Part shown: positions 10,520 to 22,166 of the stretch, in pieces
Layout: the number at the start of each line of letters is the position of its first letter
Numbering within the stretch: the first letter of the stretch is position 1
Origin: Boesenbergia rotunda
Lineage: Eukaryota; Streptophyta; Magnoliopsida; Zingiberales; Zingiberaceae
Length of the DNA stretch: 64,000 bases
Assembly (NCBI GenBank): GCA_024364735.1
Contig: JAGFNQ010005631.1
Location: 55,270-119,269 of the forward strand
Direction: 5' to 3'
The notes under the pieces: generated by a model
The model's input: only the letters and a program-made list of their open reading frames with translations
Databases searched by the model: none
What the model was told of the DNA's origin: nothing
Made by a program: the position numbers and the translations under genes

Positions 10520-11273
10520 TTTTTTTTTTTTGAAATAGGTAAATATTTATAAACGCTTCAGGAGGTTGTGACCCCCCTCCACAAGAGCAAAATACAATCA
10601 AAACTTGGAGCCAGCTACCTCAACATGCGAGGTAGTCTCCAACAATCCAGCCACCATGTCTTGCACACGGACATACAACATTATCTCCTTCCCTCCACCA
10701 ATTACATTTCTCCTTCTATGAGGTGAGACTTTGTAAACATCATAGCCAATCACGTGTACATGCAAACACCATGCCCACCACAATTCAACACCAATTACAC
10801 GTTCATGCATCACTCACACCCACATCCACAACTAATCAACCAATTACATGGACCAATCACACCACACCAATTAGATGGATCAATCACAATCACATGCAAA
10901 CACACATGGATGAGTTCTCCTCAAGTGCACAACACCAATCTTGACAAAACACGAACATTCATCTTCAACTTGTAGCTCCACAAGAACGTGCAACCCCACA
11001 CTCAAGAATCCACAAATCGGTATACATGGATTTGAATTTTCCGAAGCATCCAATTAACATCTGGAGTAGTCCCATCAAAGTGACAATGATTTCTTGCTTC
11101 CCATAAGACATAAATCATGCTTGAGATGTCGAGATGTCGAGCCTTCATTTTCCGTTTATTTCCCTTGTAATGCCGCCCTAGTACTTGAAGGAGTTCTTCC
11201 ATCGTCCGGGCATCATGTTTGAACTCTAGCCATAACTTCACTTTGTTCCATAGCGCACGGGTGAATTTTCCGA
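10520..11273 (-). mobile_element. 5'-truncated LINE (non-LTR retrotransposon), minus strand
   Basis: The insertion is bounded by a perfect 15 bp target-site duplication, tacttgcttgctctt, at 10505-10519 and 11274-11288. It starts on the plus strand with a T-run, which is the poly(A) tail of a minus-strand element. The ORF2 tail is at the far end, so the 5' part was lost in target-primed reverse transcription. Confidence 0.85.
11002..11241 (-). pseudogene. LINE ORF2 C-terminal fragment (zf-RVT/tail region)
   Basis: The 79 residues include MIYVLWEARNHCHFDGTTPD followed by ..MLRKIQIHVYRF. This matches the end of plant L1-type ORF2 proteins, where a zf-RVT region is followed by a W.ARN...F.G.. 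motif. The endonuclease, reverse transcriptase and zinc cysteines are all missing. Its stop is followed by about 480 bp of 3' UTR-like sequence and then the tail, as expected of a LINE 3' end. It cannot be functional. Confidence 0.7.
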
Positions 11274-11288
11274 TACTTGCTTGCTCTT

Positions 11289-11408
11289 GTTTTTAGTCTA
11301 TATTGACATCTATGCAGTCTCATTGTTGTTTATTCTTGGATTGTTTATATACCTATGATATTTCGATAACATAGTGTAGGATGCTAAATACCCTACTAGA
11401 CTCCCTTA
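11289..11408. other. Host DNA left of Copia-1
   Basis: Short non-coding stretch ending in the TSD cctta (11404-11408). It rejoins host sequence at 15411. Confidence 0.6.
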
Positions 11409-12298
11409 TGTCGGGTCGAGGTGGACCAGCAAGAGGGAGGGTGAATTGTCGCTGTAAAATAAAACTAAATCTTTTGTGCGGTCTCACAATGAATTCAGAT
11501 TAGTTACAATAATTAGTTAAAACAAAAACAAATTAAACTAGTAAAAGACTCAAACACAGAAATTTACTTGGTTATAACCTAGGTGGTTGCTAATCCAAGA
11601 CGACTAAATTCACTCTCAAAATCTCCTTCTGGCGGAGAAACCTTTTACAGACTTCGAAGTACAAGAGAGAAGAAAACTAAGAAATGAATTGTATGCAGTT
11701 GATGAATGAATTGAAACTGAGCTCTAGGGGCCTATTTATAGCCTCGATCAAACTTATCCGTTTGCTGACGTGGCAGTACTGGGGCGCCCGAGTGCTCCAG
11801 GGCGCTTGACATATGGCCTGAGAGTTATCCATAGTGCAACGGTCGCAAATGGTAGATTGGCTGATAACTATGGACTCTCGGGCACCTGTATGCACAAGGT
11901 CGCCCGAGTGCTCAGGCGCTCGAGAAGCCTTTGGTCAGCAACTCACTGACCAAATTTCAGTGGGTCTTCTTTGACTAATTTCTGGCCAACGGGAGTTAGG
12001 CTCACCCGAACTTGACTCCAGTCTTTCGCTCCTCGAGCATCCTTCCTTCTGGCTTCTCATCCCTTGGATGCCGCTCACGTCCTTCTCACTCCACCGGTGT
12101 ACTTTTCCTCAGCTTCTACGTCCCACAGATGCACTGAGCCCATCGACTCACTTCCCCGTGCATTCCTTCTCATCCACTGTGTCTTACACTCGACTTCCTC
12201 CGCTCCTAAGTTCCTGCACACTTAGACAGAGGGATCAAAAACCAACTGGGCCTAACTTAATTTGGTTAAACACATCAAAACTAACTAGGGCACCAATA
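11409..12298 (-). repeat. 3' LTR of Copia-1
   Basis: 890 bp. TATA box on the minus strand at 11733-11740 (TATAAATA). Near 11785-11830 and 11890-11930 there are short gcgcccgagtgctc motifs, which recur in the partner LTR. Confidence 0.85.
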
Positions 12299-13228
12299 AT
12301 CTCTCCCCTTTTAATGTGTATCAACCCAAGATCAGTTAGGGTTAAACTAAAAGAAATATCACTAAGCATGAAAGAAATGTTTGCATATTAAAACATCACC
12401 ACTTCCCCTTGAACTAAAGCTACTCTCCCCCTTTGATCACAGCAAAAAAAAGGGCACATTAAAACTAGGGAAAGGAAACAAAATAGAAAATATAAATGAA
12501 ATAATCACTAAGCATTCTTTTAAAGTCAACAGATAATTTTTTTTAAAAAAAAATCATACAAGTTGAAAACATGTTAGAAAAATCTAAAATTTTGTATAAA
12601 TGGGAAATAGAGTTTTGAGCTTGTACAAAAATTTTTGGCTTAAAAACTTTATTTGTGGCTAAAAAATAAATAAATACTGATTGAGTAGAATTTTTGAAGA
12701 ATGAATATTTAAAATTCAAAAGCACATAAAAAATTGAGTGAAATTTTACTGAGGTCTACTGATCATATCTAGATTCAGAAAAATTAGATCTGGAAAAATA
12801 AATTTTTATCAATTTTTAAAATTTAAAATTTGAATTTCGAACGCAAAAATTGTGAAAATTTGAAAAATAATCAAAAAATCTCAAAAATCCACAGTAAGTA
12901 AAGAAAATATTTATGTATTGAGAAAAAATATTAACATAATTTTATCAATTTAAAATTTCATTGCTATTTATTTTTCAAAGCTAGTAAATAATTTGTTGAT
13001 AAAAAATAACAAAAAAATTCTTAGCACTAAAACTAATAATGACTAAAAATTAATTCAGTAAAGACTTAGGAACCCAAAACAGGTTCCTATCTATGGGGTT
13101 AATTAAGAATTTTGTAGGAATATAGTTCTTATATACTTTTCTAAGTTGGCCCCAGTGATTTTTAATATTCCAGTTTAGATTATCAAGATAACTGTATTTC
13201 TTTCGGCATAAATATGCAATATCAAATT
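12299..13228. other. Copia-1 interior, no gene
   Basis: The polypurine tract (minus strand) at 12299-12318 is followed by very AT-rich sequence with chance ORFs only. Pol would lie here in a full element. Confidence 0.6.
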
Positions 13229-14462
13229 CTAATTTTCAACTAAACTTCTCAAACTAATATTTTCATTTTTCAGTTTATCAAAAACATCAAAAGAACTTTC
13301 ATTAGTCAATTTTATTTTTAATTTTTGATTCTCTTTTTCTAATTTAAGATTAGCTTTAAGCATTACTTTTATACCTGAGTACAGTTGATCGTGAGGGAGA
13401 AAACATACTTCACTTACCGGGTCATTTTCGAAAAGAGGGACTCCCCCTTCGTCGCTGCTTTCTTCTGGCATAGATCCTCCTTCTTCAGTGCTTTTCTCTT
13501 AATGATTTGCCATCACCACAAATCCAGCATATTCTTCGGCTTTTGATTCATTAGACGAGGTCTCATCTCAGGTGGCTTTCAGCGCCTTCTTCTTCTTTGG
13601 CTGGTTCTTAAGTTTGGGACACTGGTCTTTTAGATGACCCTCCTCTTTACAGTTATAGCATCGGACGGTACGGTTCTTCAAAGATCGTCTTTTACCCTAA
13701 AACTTAGAAAATTTATTAGCCCTTTTAAAAAAGCTGTTAAGGTTTTTTACCATCTCCGCTATATTTTCATCATCCGTTGACGATTCCTCCTCAATTTGGT
13801 TTCTCCTCGCGTTAAGAGCGACATTGTCCATTTTCTTATTCTTCCCTACACACCGAGATTCGTAAAGTTCTAAAATCAAAAATAGTTGTTCTAGAGTACT
13901 TACCTCAAGATCTTTTGAAATAAAATATGCGTCGATTACTGAGGTCCAATCCAGGGTTCTCGGGAAAGCATTTAGTGCGTACCATTGAGCATCGCAACTT
14001 GACACCTTTTCTCCGAGATTCTCAAGGCTTGTGATTAGCTCTTTTACCTTGGCGTGCAATTGAGCAACTGATTGTCCGTCTTCCATTCGAAGATTGGTAA
14101 GCTGGCTTTGTAGGATGTCCCATCGTGATAGTTTCGCCTCCGAGGTGCCTTCGTGCAATTCTAGAAACTTTTTCCAAAGTTCCTTTGCCGAGTCATACTT
14201 TCTGATTCGATTGACATCTTGTTCGGGGAGGACAGTCAGCAGATGGAATTCTGCCATTCCATTTGCTATTGCGTCAGCTTGCTCCTTTTTGTTCCAGGAG
14301 TTAGGTTCCTTGATTATTTTCTTTGTTATATTTCGGAGCTGAAAAACCATTTTTCATTGTTAGTAATAATTCGTAATCAATAGTAAAAAATACCTTCATT
14401 TTTCTTTTCCATGCTATGAGCTCCCCTTCAAACTTCGACGGGTAGATCACTGGTCCAACCAT
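13229..14462 (-). pseudogene. Copia gag (UBN2 type) with CCHC knuckle, broken frames
   Basis: Reading the minus strand, an N-terminal segment begins at ATG 14462-14460 (MVGPVIYPSKFEGELIAW..). It shifts frame near 14310-14340 into the 217-residue stretch 14350-13697. That stretch has the UBN2/gag core: ..SAKELWKKFLELHEGTS.., ..LHAKVKELITSLENLGEK.. and ..ALNAFPRTLDW. A CCHC zinc knuckle follows at about 13680-13620 (CYNCKEEGHLKDQC), then an acidic, coiled-coil tail at 13471-13229 (LKLEKENQKLKIKL). Gag forms the virus-like particle in which reverse transcription takes place. Here it is split by at least two frame changes. No pol follows, so mobility would have needed a partner element. Confidence 0.75.
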
Positions 14463-14524
14463 TCTTTAGAATTTGTTGTAGTTGGTGGTTAGTCCTTCTG
14501 CGGCGTCCTGACTGTGATACCACT

Positions 14525-15405
14525 TGTCGGGTCGAGGTGGACCGGCAATAGGGGTGAATTGCCGCTGTAAAATAAAACTAAATCTTTTGTGTGGTCTCAC
14601 AAAGAATTCAGATTAGTTACAATAATTAGTTAAAACAAATATAAACAAATTAAACTAGTAAAAGTCTTAGACATAGAAATTTACTTGGTTGCAACCTAGG
14701 TGGTTGCTAATCCAAGATGACTGAAACTCACTCATAAAATCTCCTTCTGGCAGAGAAACCTTTCACAGACTTTGAAGCACAAGACAGAAGAAAACTAAGA
14801 AATGAATTGTATGCAGTTGATGGATGAATTGAAACTGAGTTCTAGGGGCTTATTTATAGCCCCGGTCAAACTTATCCGTTTGCTGACGTGGCAGTACAGG
14901 GGCGCCCGAGTACTCCAGGGTGCCTGACACATGGCCTGAGAGTTATCTGTAGCGCAATGGTCATAAACGGTAGATTGCCTGATAACTATGGACTCTCGGG
15001 CGCCTGTAAGCACAGAGGTGCCCGAGTGCTCAGGCGCCCGAGATCCCAGGCGCTCGTATCCATACAAGCCCTCGAGAAGCCTTTGGTCAGCAACTCGCTG
15101 ACCAAATTTCACCCAAACTCAACTCTAGCATTTCACCCCTTGAACGTCCTTCCTTCCTACTTCTCGTCCATTAGATGTCATGCATGTCCTTCTCGCTCCA
15201 CCCGTGTACTTTTCTGCAGCTTCTGCATCCCTCGGATATACCGAGCCCATCGACTCACTTCCCTCTGCAATCCTTCTCATCCACTGCGTCTTACGCTCGA
15301 CATCCTCCACTCTTAAGTTCCTGCACACTTAGACAGAGGGATCAAAAACTAACATGACCTAACTTAACTTGGTTGATCACATCAAAACTAAACAGGGCAA
15401 CAACA
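14525..15405 (-). repeat. 5' LTR of Copia-1
   Basis: 881 bp. TATA box on the minus strand at 14851-14858. It is clearly diverged from the partner LTR by substitutions and indels, so this is not a very recent insertion. ORFs within it are not genes. Confidence 0.85.
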
Positions 15406-15410
15406 CCTTG

Positions 15411-16352
15411 CTCATGGTTTTAGCTTGTGCCTATTTGTTAGAATGATCGTACCGTAGTAAAGGATATTGAGTGTCTTATTAGACCCATGTATGTTATTTA
15501 GACTCCTTCCTATACGTTAGTGAGGTTAGACTGTGGGGTCACTTATAGAGCACTATCCTTGGATGAATTGTTAATGATTATTCGATTGTGTAGGTTGGTG
15601 TGTCTGTATGGCACGACTACCCACGAGATATTCATGGTAGTGAGTTCGCGTGTAGCCCATAGCTAGATAGCTATGTATATGCCCTATCTGGCCACGAAAT
15701 CATCCATGGTGAGGAGTTCTCTTGAGGTTAGGAATTGCTATATGTTGTTTTGTATTTGTTCATGCAGGTTTAGGATGTACGGTATGTACTCACGATTATT
15801 GGTTATACCTGGTTGAGCAGATTAGTAGTGGATTATATTATTGTTTATGCTTTTGCTAGTGTATGGTTATATTGGTACATTTACTTTTATTAGTTAGTAA
15901 TATTACTGAGACTGGTTCCTTTGACTCCTTACACTTAGTATCTATCAAGCACTATCTTCCTTATATCCGCTGAGTTGTTGTACTTACTACCTTTTGCTTT
16001 TAATTCTTTTATTTTGAGGTTAGTAGGTAAAGGATGTGTCATGTCACTCAAAGCTCCTAGCTGTCGGTCCTACTCGAGTTTGATTTTTTTGTTGAGTTGT
16101 TTGGGTTATTTTCCATTGCTTGTATTTATAGTTTTCTTTCTATATCGGATGTTTGAGTGTTGGCTTTATCTTGTTTAATTTAGTATACTCACATGTACAT
16201 GCATATATACACATTGACATTTGCAACTTGATGTTTTCATATTGCATCGACGTTTGCGTTGGTTTTAATTAGTTTGGTACCAATTATTTATTAGGTTGTC
16301 ACTAGGGGTATCGTCTGATTTATCAGACAAGTATACCCTCAGGGTGTGATAA
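15411..16352 (+). repeat. Old Gypsy-like LTR remnant
   Basis: T-rich, non-coding sequence ends in ..agggtgtgata. About five bases later comes a decayed tRNA-iMet primer site (16357-16370, ttggcattagagca, two changes from ttggtatcagagca). That order marks it as the right part of an LTR in plus orientation. The left end is unclear because Copia-1 is inserted upstream. Confidence 0.5.
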
Positions 16353-16356
16353 TTTA

Positions 16357-16764
16357 TTGGCATTAGAGCATGGTTTCGATTTCCTTTATGAGTTTTTATA
16401 TTTTTGGGATTTCCATCTCGTTTCGATTTATGATTTTCTAAGTTTGGGACACAAGGAAAGCTGAAGGACTTCTCAAAGCTATAGGAAAATAAGGTATACC
16501 TCTGGTGATTATCTTACTTCAGGTGTTCATTACCTTATTTAGGTTAAATGGTTAGACAAGTTGAATGTTGTAGAAATTATGGCATGGTTGGTTATACGCT
16601 TTCCAATTTAGTTGATTTGGTTTTAGCATGATGACACTTAGTCAATCAGCCCTATTTGCAATAATGGTCGGGGTCGACCATGGAAGCGACCAATTGACTC
16701 ATTGGGGACTCAACCTTGATAAAGAAAATGTTGATTCATTGGTAGTGCCGACTGATATCGAGTT
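16357..16764 (+). other. Decayed PBS and leader of the old Gypsy-like element
   Basis: The PBS-like site 16357-16370 is followed by about 390 bp without a usable frame. It ends at the Gypsy-A TSD gagtt (16760-16764). The remnant continues after Gypsy-A at 37969 and, past the solo LTR, at 54443. Confidence 0.45.
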
Positions 16765-16921
16765 TGTGACGACCCACCTTAACTTCTCTCCCTTAAAGTC
16801 GGATGTCACTTTTACTTAACCTTAACTTTACCTTATTCTTAGCCTTAGGTTACAACTACTTGACTTCCCTTAACTTGCTCTGAATTTTTTTCTTTTAAAA
16901 AAAAACTTTCATTTTATTTGC

Positions 16922-16988
16922 TTTACAAGGATTTGACCCCTAGATCTCTTAGTTGTAAAACTAAAGCACTAACCATCTGCCCTACAAC
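16922..16988 (-). other. tRNA-like module in the Gypsy-A LTR
   Basis: The minus strand reads ggcagatggttagtgc, a short anticodon-arm-like hairpin (ttag..ctaa), and ggggtcaaatcc (B box ggttcgaatcc with two changes). A run of nine T follows. The partner copy is at 35947-36013. It lacks acceptor-stem pairing, so it is a tRNA-derived relic and not a tRNA gene. Confidence 0.5.
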
Positions 16989-17007
16989 ACTTTCCTTTTA
17001 ATGGTAC

Positions 17008-17162
17008 CAGTCGACTGCTATATAGCCAGTCGACTGGTGTCAGCCACAGAAACTTTCTGTGCCCGGCACCAGTCGACTGGCCTCTTGGCAGTCAACTGGT
17101 GCATCGAACAGAAACTTTTTGTTCGATAGGGCAGTCGACTGGTTCTGAACCAGTCGACTGGC
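17008..17162. repeat. CAGTCGACTG palindrome array in the Gypsy-A LTR
   Basis: Five or six copies of c(c)agtcgactg(g) or close variants in 155 bp, spaced about 15-45 bp apart. The same array is at 36035-36187 in the other LTR. Confidence 0.85.
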
Positions 17163-18380
17163 ACGCCTGAAACCTGCATTTACAGACCTGAAAAACATTT
17201 CCAAAGCTCCACAATTCATATACTTTTAAGACATACAAAGACATAACTCCATTTCTATACTCTATACTAGTTTTATAAACATCCTAGCAACTCAAAACAA
17301 CCTCATAAACTTGCAATTAGGATCTTTGCGGAAGTAAATAAGCTATCAAAATATATGAACTCTAGACTAGAGTTTGTACCCAACTTTGTCTCTATGCAAG
17401 GTTTAAACAAAGTCATTCGTTCTACCAATTCAAAACACCAAAACACATGTTCTACAAGACTTAACCCGATGATCTCTTCCACGGTTCCGCCGCCACTGAA
17501 CATCAATGCAAGTTCCGCTCGCCTCCCTAGCTTATGCTTTTTCTTTACCTTTGTTTGCAATAGAAGGAAATGCAACTAATAAGCGATTTGCTTAGTAAGT
17601 AAATCCTAACTCACAAATCCATGCGATCAATGATAAACATGCTCTTTTCAAATAATGCTTGCTTCAAAACACATGCACTTTGAAATACTTACACATGGAA
17701 ACTTTCACATACTTATCATGCTTGAAAACATTTACCAGCATTAAAACATTGGCAAATCTAACATGCTCATAATTTCTTTTGAGACTTGCTACTTATGCAT
17801 TTCCATACTTTAAACCACTTACTTCCTTGCTCTTGCTCTTTAACATGCTTGTAACATAACAATGTTAACATACTTAGCAAAACATATGCTTAAACTGAAA
17901 ACACTTACATATACTCATATACATCAAAATAATAATCAACTTTCTCAGGCCTTGACACTGTACCATGGTATCAATGTACCAATGCGCGCATCCCTAATAG
18001 GTTTCGGGGTAGCTAGCCACCGCACCCTATTAGAGCTTCTTTCTTACTTTCTGTGGGTCTCTCATTTGCTCGGTACATGTCACTTTACAAAAGTAAAATA
18101 CTTTCTTACTCATAATGCTTGTATTTATCAAGCTAACTTTCTTTTTCATAAATCTTGCACTATAAACCTTTACCTTTTCTTACTTAGAACTTTCATCGAG
18201 CACCTTGCGTGCCCTTAACCCCAAAACTCCTTTTTGGGACTTTTCAAGAACTTACTCTTGTCATACTTAGGTCACATACACAAAAACTTACTCCAATTCA
18301 TATTCTATGATAAAACATGTATTCTTTAGGGACTTAAAACACACAAATAAGAAAACCATAATCTTAAAGCATGCACTTAG

Positions 18381-20671
18381 TGTAGCGACCCGCCTTCTCC
18401 TGCCTTAGACGGATCGTTACTTTTGTCTACTTCTCGACTCTAATGCACGACTAAAAATGCGGAAATCTTTTTTTTTTCTTTTTAATCTATCTAAGAATGA
18501 TATTCTAACTCAAATAGTCATGCATAATACCATGTCACACTTTCTTTCTCAAAAACTCGTAAGAAAATACTTATTGAAACTTGCCTCGCCAACTCAGCTT
18601 ACGGGTATCAGTCGACTGATACTGTACCAGTCGACTGATAAGTCTGAAACCTGTTTTTCAGATTCGAAGTCTTGTTTCAAAACTCCACCAAACCTATACT
18701 TTCGAGCCATATAAAATCATGACACCATTTCTATACTCTATACCAGTTTTCTAAACAATTTAGCCAATCAAAACGAATCCATAAACTTGAAATTAGGACT
18801 TTTACGGAATTTAGCAAGTTATGAAAAATCTACATAGACTTTAAGCTAGAGTTTGTACCAAACTTAACTTCTAACCATTGAAACTCATCACACAAAATTC
18901 TGAAACATCCCTAAGGCATTATCAAATGAGAAAGCAACTTTTCTAAACATACTTAAGCAATAAAAACTTGATCAAAAGGGAAATTAATACTATCTTGGCA
19001 CATGCATCTATTTCTCTAACAAAGTATCAATATTTCAAACCACCCACACTTCTACTCATCCAATGCAATCATAAGGATATGTATGCTAAATGAAATGACA
19101 TGGAATCTTTACTCTAAGAAATTGAGCATGTAAAACTATCCAAAGCTTAAATGTTCGCTAAACTCCATAAAGCAAGAACTTGAAATTTGAATAAACTAAA
19201 ACATTGTAATTCAAATAACTAAATTGTCTCGTCTCAAGGATCTCTCCAAAATCAGCCACCACACACACTTTACTCAGCACCGCCTCGTCGCCTTCCTTCA
19301 GAATTGCTTGCCTTTACCTTTATCTGCAGTAAGAGGAAATGCAACTAGTAAGCAAAAAGCTTAGTAAGTACTATCTAGCTCACAAAATCTCGAAATGTGC
19401 AAACATGCTTCTTGAACAATATGAAAATCATATGAGATACTTATATGCTTGAAAGAAAACTAAGAACATGTATAACTCAAAACATGCATACTCAAGCATT
19501 AATAAATCTCAATTTACCTTTCTTGGCTCAACTTGAAACTTTAGCTATTCTTTAACTTTTTGAAAACTCTTTAAACTTTAGAAACTTTGCTAAAGCATAT
19601 ACTTGAAAATAATAATCACTTGGATCCACTGAAGACGTAAGTACCATCTGATATGCGCGTTCCCTAAAAGGTTGGGGTAGCGAGCCACCAATCCTAATAG
19701 AGCAGACCTTGGTCTACCAGGGCCAAGACCTTGGAATTGGACACCTGGATTTCTTTAACGACGCCCTTGGACGCCGGGTACTGGCCTTATAAAATAAAAT
19801 AGCTTTTCTTACTTTTCTTTCTTATCTGTAAATGCCTTGGCATTTTCTGGAGCACCTTGCGTGCTAAAATCCCTAAGTCTTGACTTTTGGGGATTTCTTA
19901 AGGCCTTGGCCTTTTCTTTTCTTATCTTTATCTTTTCTTTTCTTTTCTCATAGCTTTTCTTGGACCCTAAACTCACATAGGGTATTAATCAACATATATA
20001 AGCATATAATGAACTAATATCACATGCAAAAACTCAACAAAAAGGAAATATCTCTTTTAAAAACTTTTAAAGGAAATTCTCGCGGAAAAACCGCCTCTTA
20101 CTGCAGGTGAGCAGTACTTACCTTGATATCTTGGACTTACAACCAAGAACGGCGTCGGAGGTTCCGGAGAAACTCGAAGTCTCGGAGATTTCTTCGCGCT
20201 CACGCGTTCCTCTCGTCGTGGGGATTCCGAATATAGGAGAATCTCTCGGAGGAGAGCCTTGGCCGGCCACCGGAGGAAGCCTTAGGGCTTGGTGTGTTTT
20301 CGCCCAAGGGAGGAGAGAGAGACGGCGTGAGGGTTTGGGGGAAGAAAATAAAACTTCTCTCCTTAATTATCTATTTATACTTATGGGGGCGAATTTACCT
20401 AATTATACCTTATCTATTGTTTCGCTCAATCTGTTTCAACAAAACCAACTCAGCGCAGCTGGTCCGCCCACTCTTCTCTCACTTCGCAGGTGAAGGGTTC
20501 GAACCCCCTGCTGCCCTTAAATGTTTTTCCTTTTTTTAATATACTAAACGGACTCGGAAAATTCCATAAAAATATTCTAAAAATCCCTAAAAATATCTAG
20601 AATATTTCTAAACCATTTTTAATAATTCTAAGGACTCTAAGAACTAAAAATGGGAATTTTGGGGCGTTACA
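18381..20671 (-). repeat. 3' LTR of Gypsy-B
   Basis: 2291 bp. Two CAGTCGACTG palindromes (18609-18618 and 18628-18637). Minus-strand TATA box at 20372-20379 (TATAAATA). A tRNA-like module lies at 20444-20517. The ORF at 20107-20493 is leader sequence repeated at 27687-28019 and not a gene. Confidence 0.9.
20444..20517 (+). other. tRNA-like A-box/B-box module in the Gypsy-B LTR
   Basis: A box-like cagcgcagctgg (20451-20462) lies 33 bp before a near-perfect B box ggttcgaaccc (20496-20506). Runs of T5 and T7 follow at 20523-20537. It is antisense to the element, near its LTR start. Acceptor arms do not pair. The copy at 28024-28097 is nearly identical. Confidence 0.6.
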
Positions 20672-20706
20672 ATCCCCCATACCTTATGAAAAGTTCGTCC
20701 TCGAAC

Positions 20707-20960
20707 TTAGAATAATTCTGGATATCTCTCTCTCATGCTGTCCTCACGTTCCCAAGTAGCCTCTTCATGCTTTTGATTCTGCCAGATGACCTTCACTAGT
20801 GGCACTTCTTTGTTTCTTAATCTTTTAACTGCTTTGTCCACTATCTGTGTCGGTCTGCTCTCATAACTAAGATCTTCTTGGATCTGTACTGACTGAGGCT
20901 GAATCACTTGGCTAGGGTCGTGAATACACTTTTTAGCATAGAGACATGAAAGGTACTGTG
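20707..20960 (-). pseudogene. Gypsy-B chromodomain (C-terminal end of pol), frameshifted
   Basis: The 20907-20707 segment reads ..QEDLSYESRPTQIVDKAVKR, then ..VPLVKVIWQNQKHEEATWE and ends RERYPELF. This is the Tekay/Del integrase tail with a group II-type chromodomain, which directs integration toward heterochromatin. It sits in a different frame from the integrase ORF (stop at 20904), so a frameshift near 20925-20940 separates the two. The family normally has them as one polyprotein. Confidence 0.75.
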
Positions 20961-22166
20961 GATAGCTGACATATCCTCTGGTAGGTCCAGCTCATATGCT
21001 ACCTTACCAACCCTCTTTATGATCTTGTAGGGTCCTATGTAGCGAGGACTTAGCTTGCCCTTCTTGCCGAATCTCACCACTCCCTTCATGAGAGCGACCT
21101 TGAGAAATACTGAATCTCCAACTTGGAATTCAAGTGGCCTACGGCGTGTGTCAGCATAACTTTTCTGTCTACTCTGGGCAGTCTCAATCCTCTGGCGGAT
21201 CGTCTGGATAGCCTGAGCGGTCTCATCTATAAGCTCAGTCTGGCTGCCTAGTCCTGACTCCATCTCTTTCTTCTCACCCGCTTCTTGCCAACATATGGGT
21301 GATCTGCATTTCCTGCCATACAATGCCTCATAAGGTGCCATCCTGATGGTGGCCTGATAGCTATTGTTGTAGGCAAACCCAGCTAAGCACAGAAATTTGC
21401 ACCAACTACCTTTAAAGTCCAATGCACAAGCCCTGAGCATGTCTTCTAAAATCTGATTTACTCTTTCTGTCTGTCCATCAGTCTGGGGATGGAAGGCTGT
21501 GCTGAATTTAAGTCTGGTGCCTAGGGCGTCCTGAACACACCTCCAAAAATGGGAGATGAACCGCCCATCTCTGTCAGAAACGATCGACTTCGGAACTCCG
21601 TGAAGCCTGATTACTTCTTTCACGTACAGCTGTGCTAACTGCTCTACCGAATGCGATAACTTGATGGCTAGGAAGTGGGCAGACTTGGTCAATCTATCCA
21701 CTATCACCCATATTGCGTCGTGTCCATGGGTGGTCCTTGGGAGACATGTGATAAAATCCATGGATATCTCTTCCCACTTCCACTCTGGAATAGGAAGAGG
21801 CTGCAGAACTCCTCCTGGTCTCTGGTGCTCTGCTTTGACTCTCTGGCAGGTCAAGCAGGTACTGATATATCTGGCCACGTCTCGCTTGAGTCCAGACCAC
21901 CAGAATCTTTGCTTTACATCTTGGTACATCTTGGTAGAACCAGGATGCATAGAGTACGGGGTACTGTGAGCTTCTTCTAAAATATTCCTTCTTAGTTCCT
22001 CATCATTGGGGACGCAAAGGCGGTCTCCAAGATAGAGGATGCCACTATCTGATACTCGAAACTCTGAATTTTCTGCCTCTTGGATCTCCTGCTTGATCTT
22101 CTGGATTTCTGGGTCTTGACTTTGCTTTCTTTGTATATCCACAAGCAGGGTTGACTCTAGAGTCAA
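20904..22166 (-). pseudogene. Gypsy-B integrase segment of pol
   Basis: 420 open residues. The HHCC zinc-binding site is H67, H74, C104, C107. The DDE core is D137 (SMDFITCL), D198 (IVSDRDGRF) and E234 (DGQTERVNQ), with exactly 35 residues between the last two, as the family requires. A GPY/F-like segment (SPRYIGPYKIIKRVG) follows. Integrase would insert the cDNA into chromosomes. The integrase residues look intact, but the segment is severed from RT by a frameshift near 22170 and from the chromodomain by another near 20930. It is therefore part of a broken polyprotein. Confidence 0.85.

Larger units (their letters stand above)
11409..15405 (-). mobile_element. Copia-1: non-autonomous Copia element with gag only, minus strand
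   Basis: Two LTRs (11409-12298 and 14525-15405) begin tgtcgggtcgaggtggacc and end gggca(c/a)caa(t/c)a. The flanks are cctta and ccttg, a 5 bp TSD with one change. PBS: 14511-14522 (actgtgatacca, complement of TGGTATCAcAGT, one change from the iMet site) next to the right LTR. PPT: the agatta-rich ctctcccctttt (complement aaaaggggagag) beside the left LTR. The 2.2 kb interior holds gag but no protease, integrase or RT. Confidence 0.85.
16765..18380 (-). repeat. 3' LTR of Gypsy-A, outer part
   Basis: Near-identical to 35792-37414. It carries an antisense tRNA-like module (16922-16988), a CAGTCGACTG palindrome array (17008-17162), and the block ggtagctagccaccgc. Interrupted at 18380 by Gypsy-B (TSD cttag, 18376-18380). 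ORFs here, such as 17862-18218, repeat in both LTRs and are not genes. Confidence 0.9.

Noticed and set aside
17862..18714. ORFs with near-identical copies at 25454-26294 and 36898-37254
   Set aside because: Their repetition follows LTR duplication, not gene conservation; they lie wholly in LTRs.
20444..20517. Functional tRNA gene
   Set aside because: A and B boxes are good but acceptor arms do not pair and no normal anticodon arm forms; treated as a tRNA-like relic.
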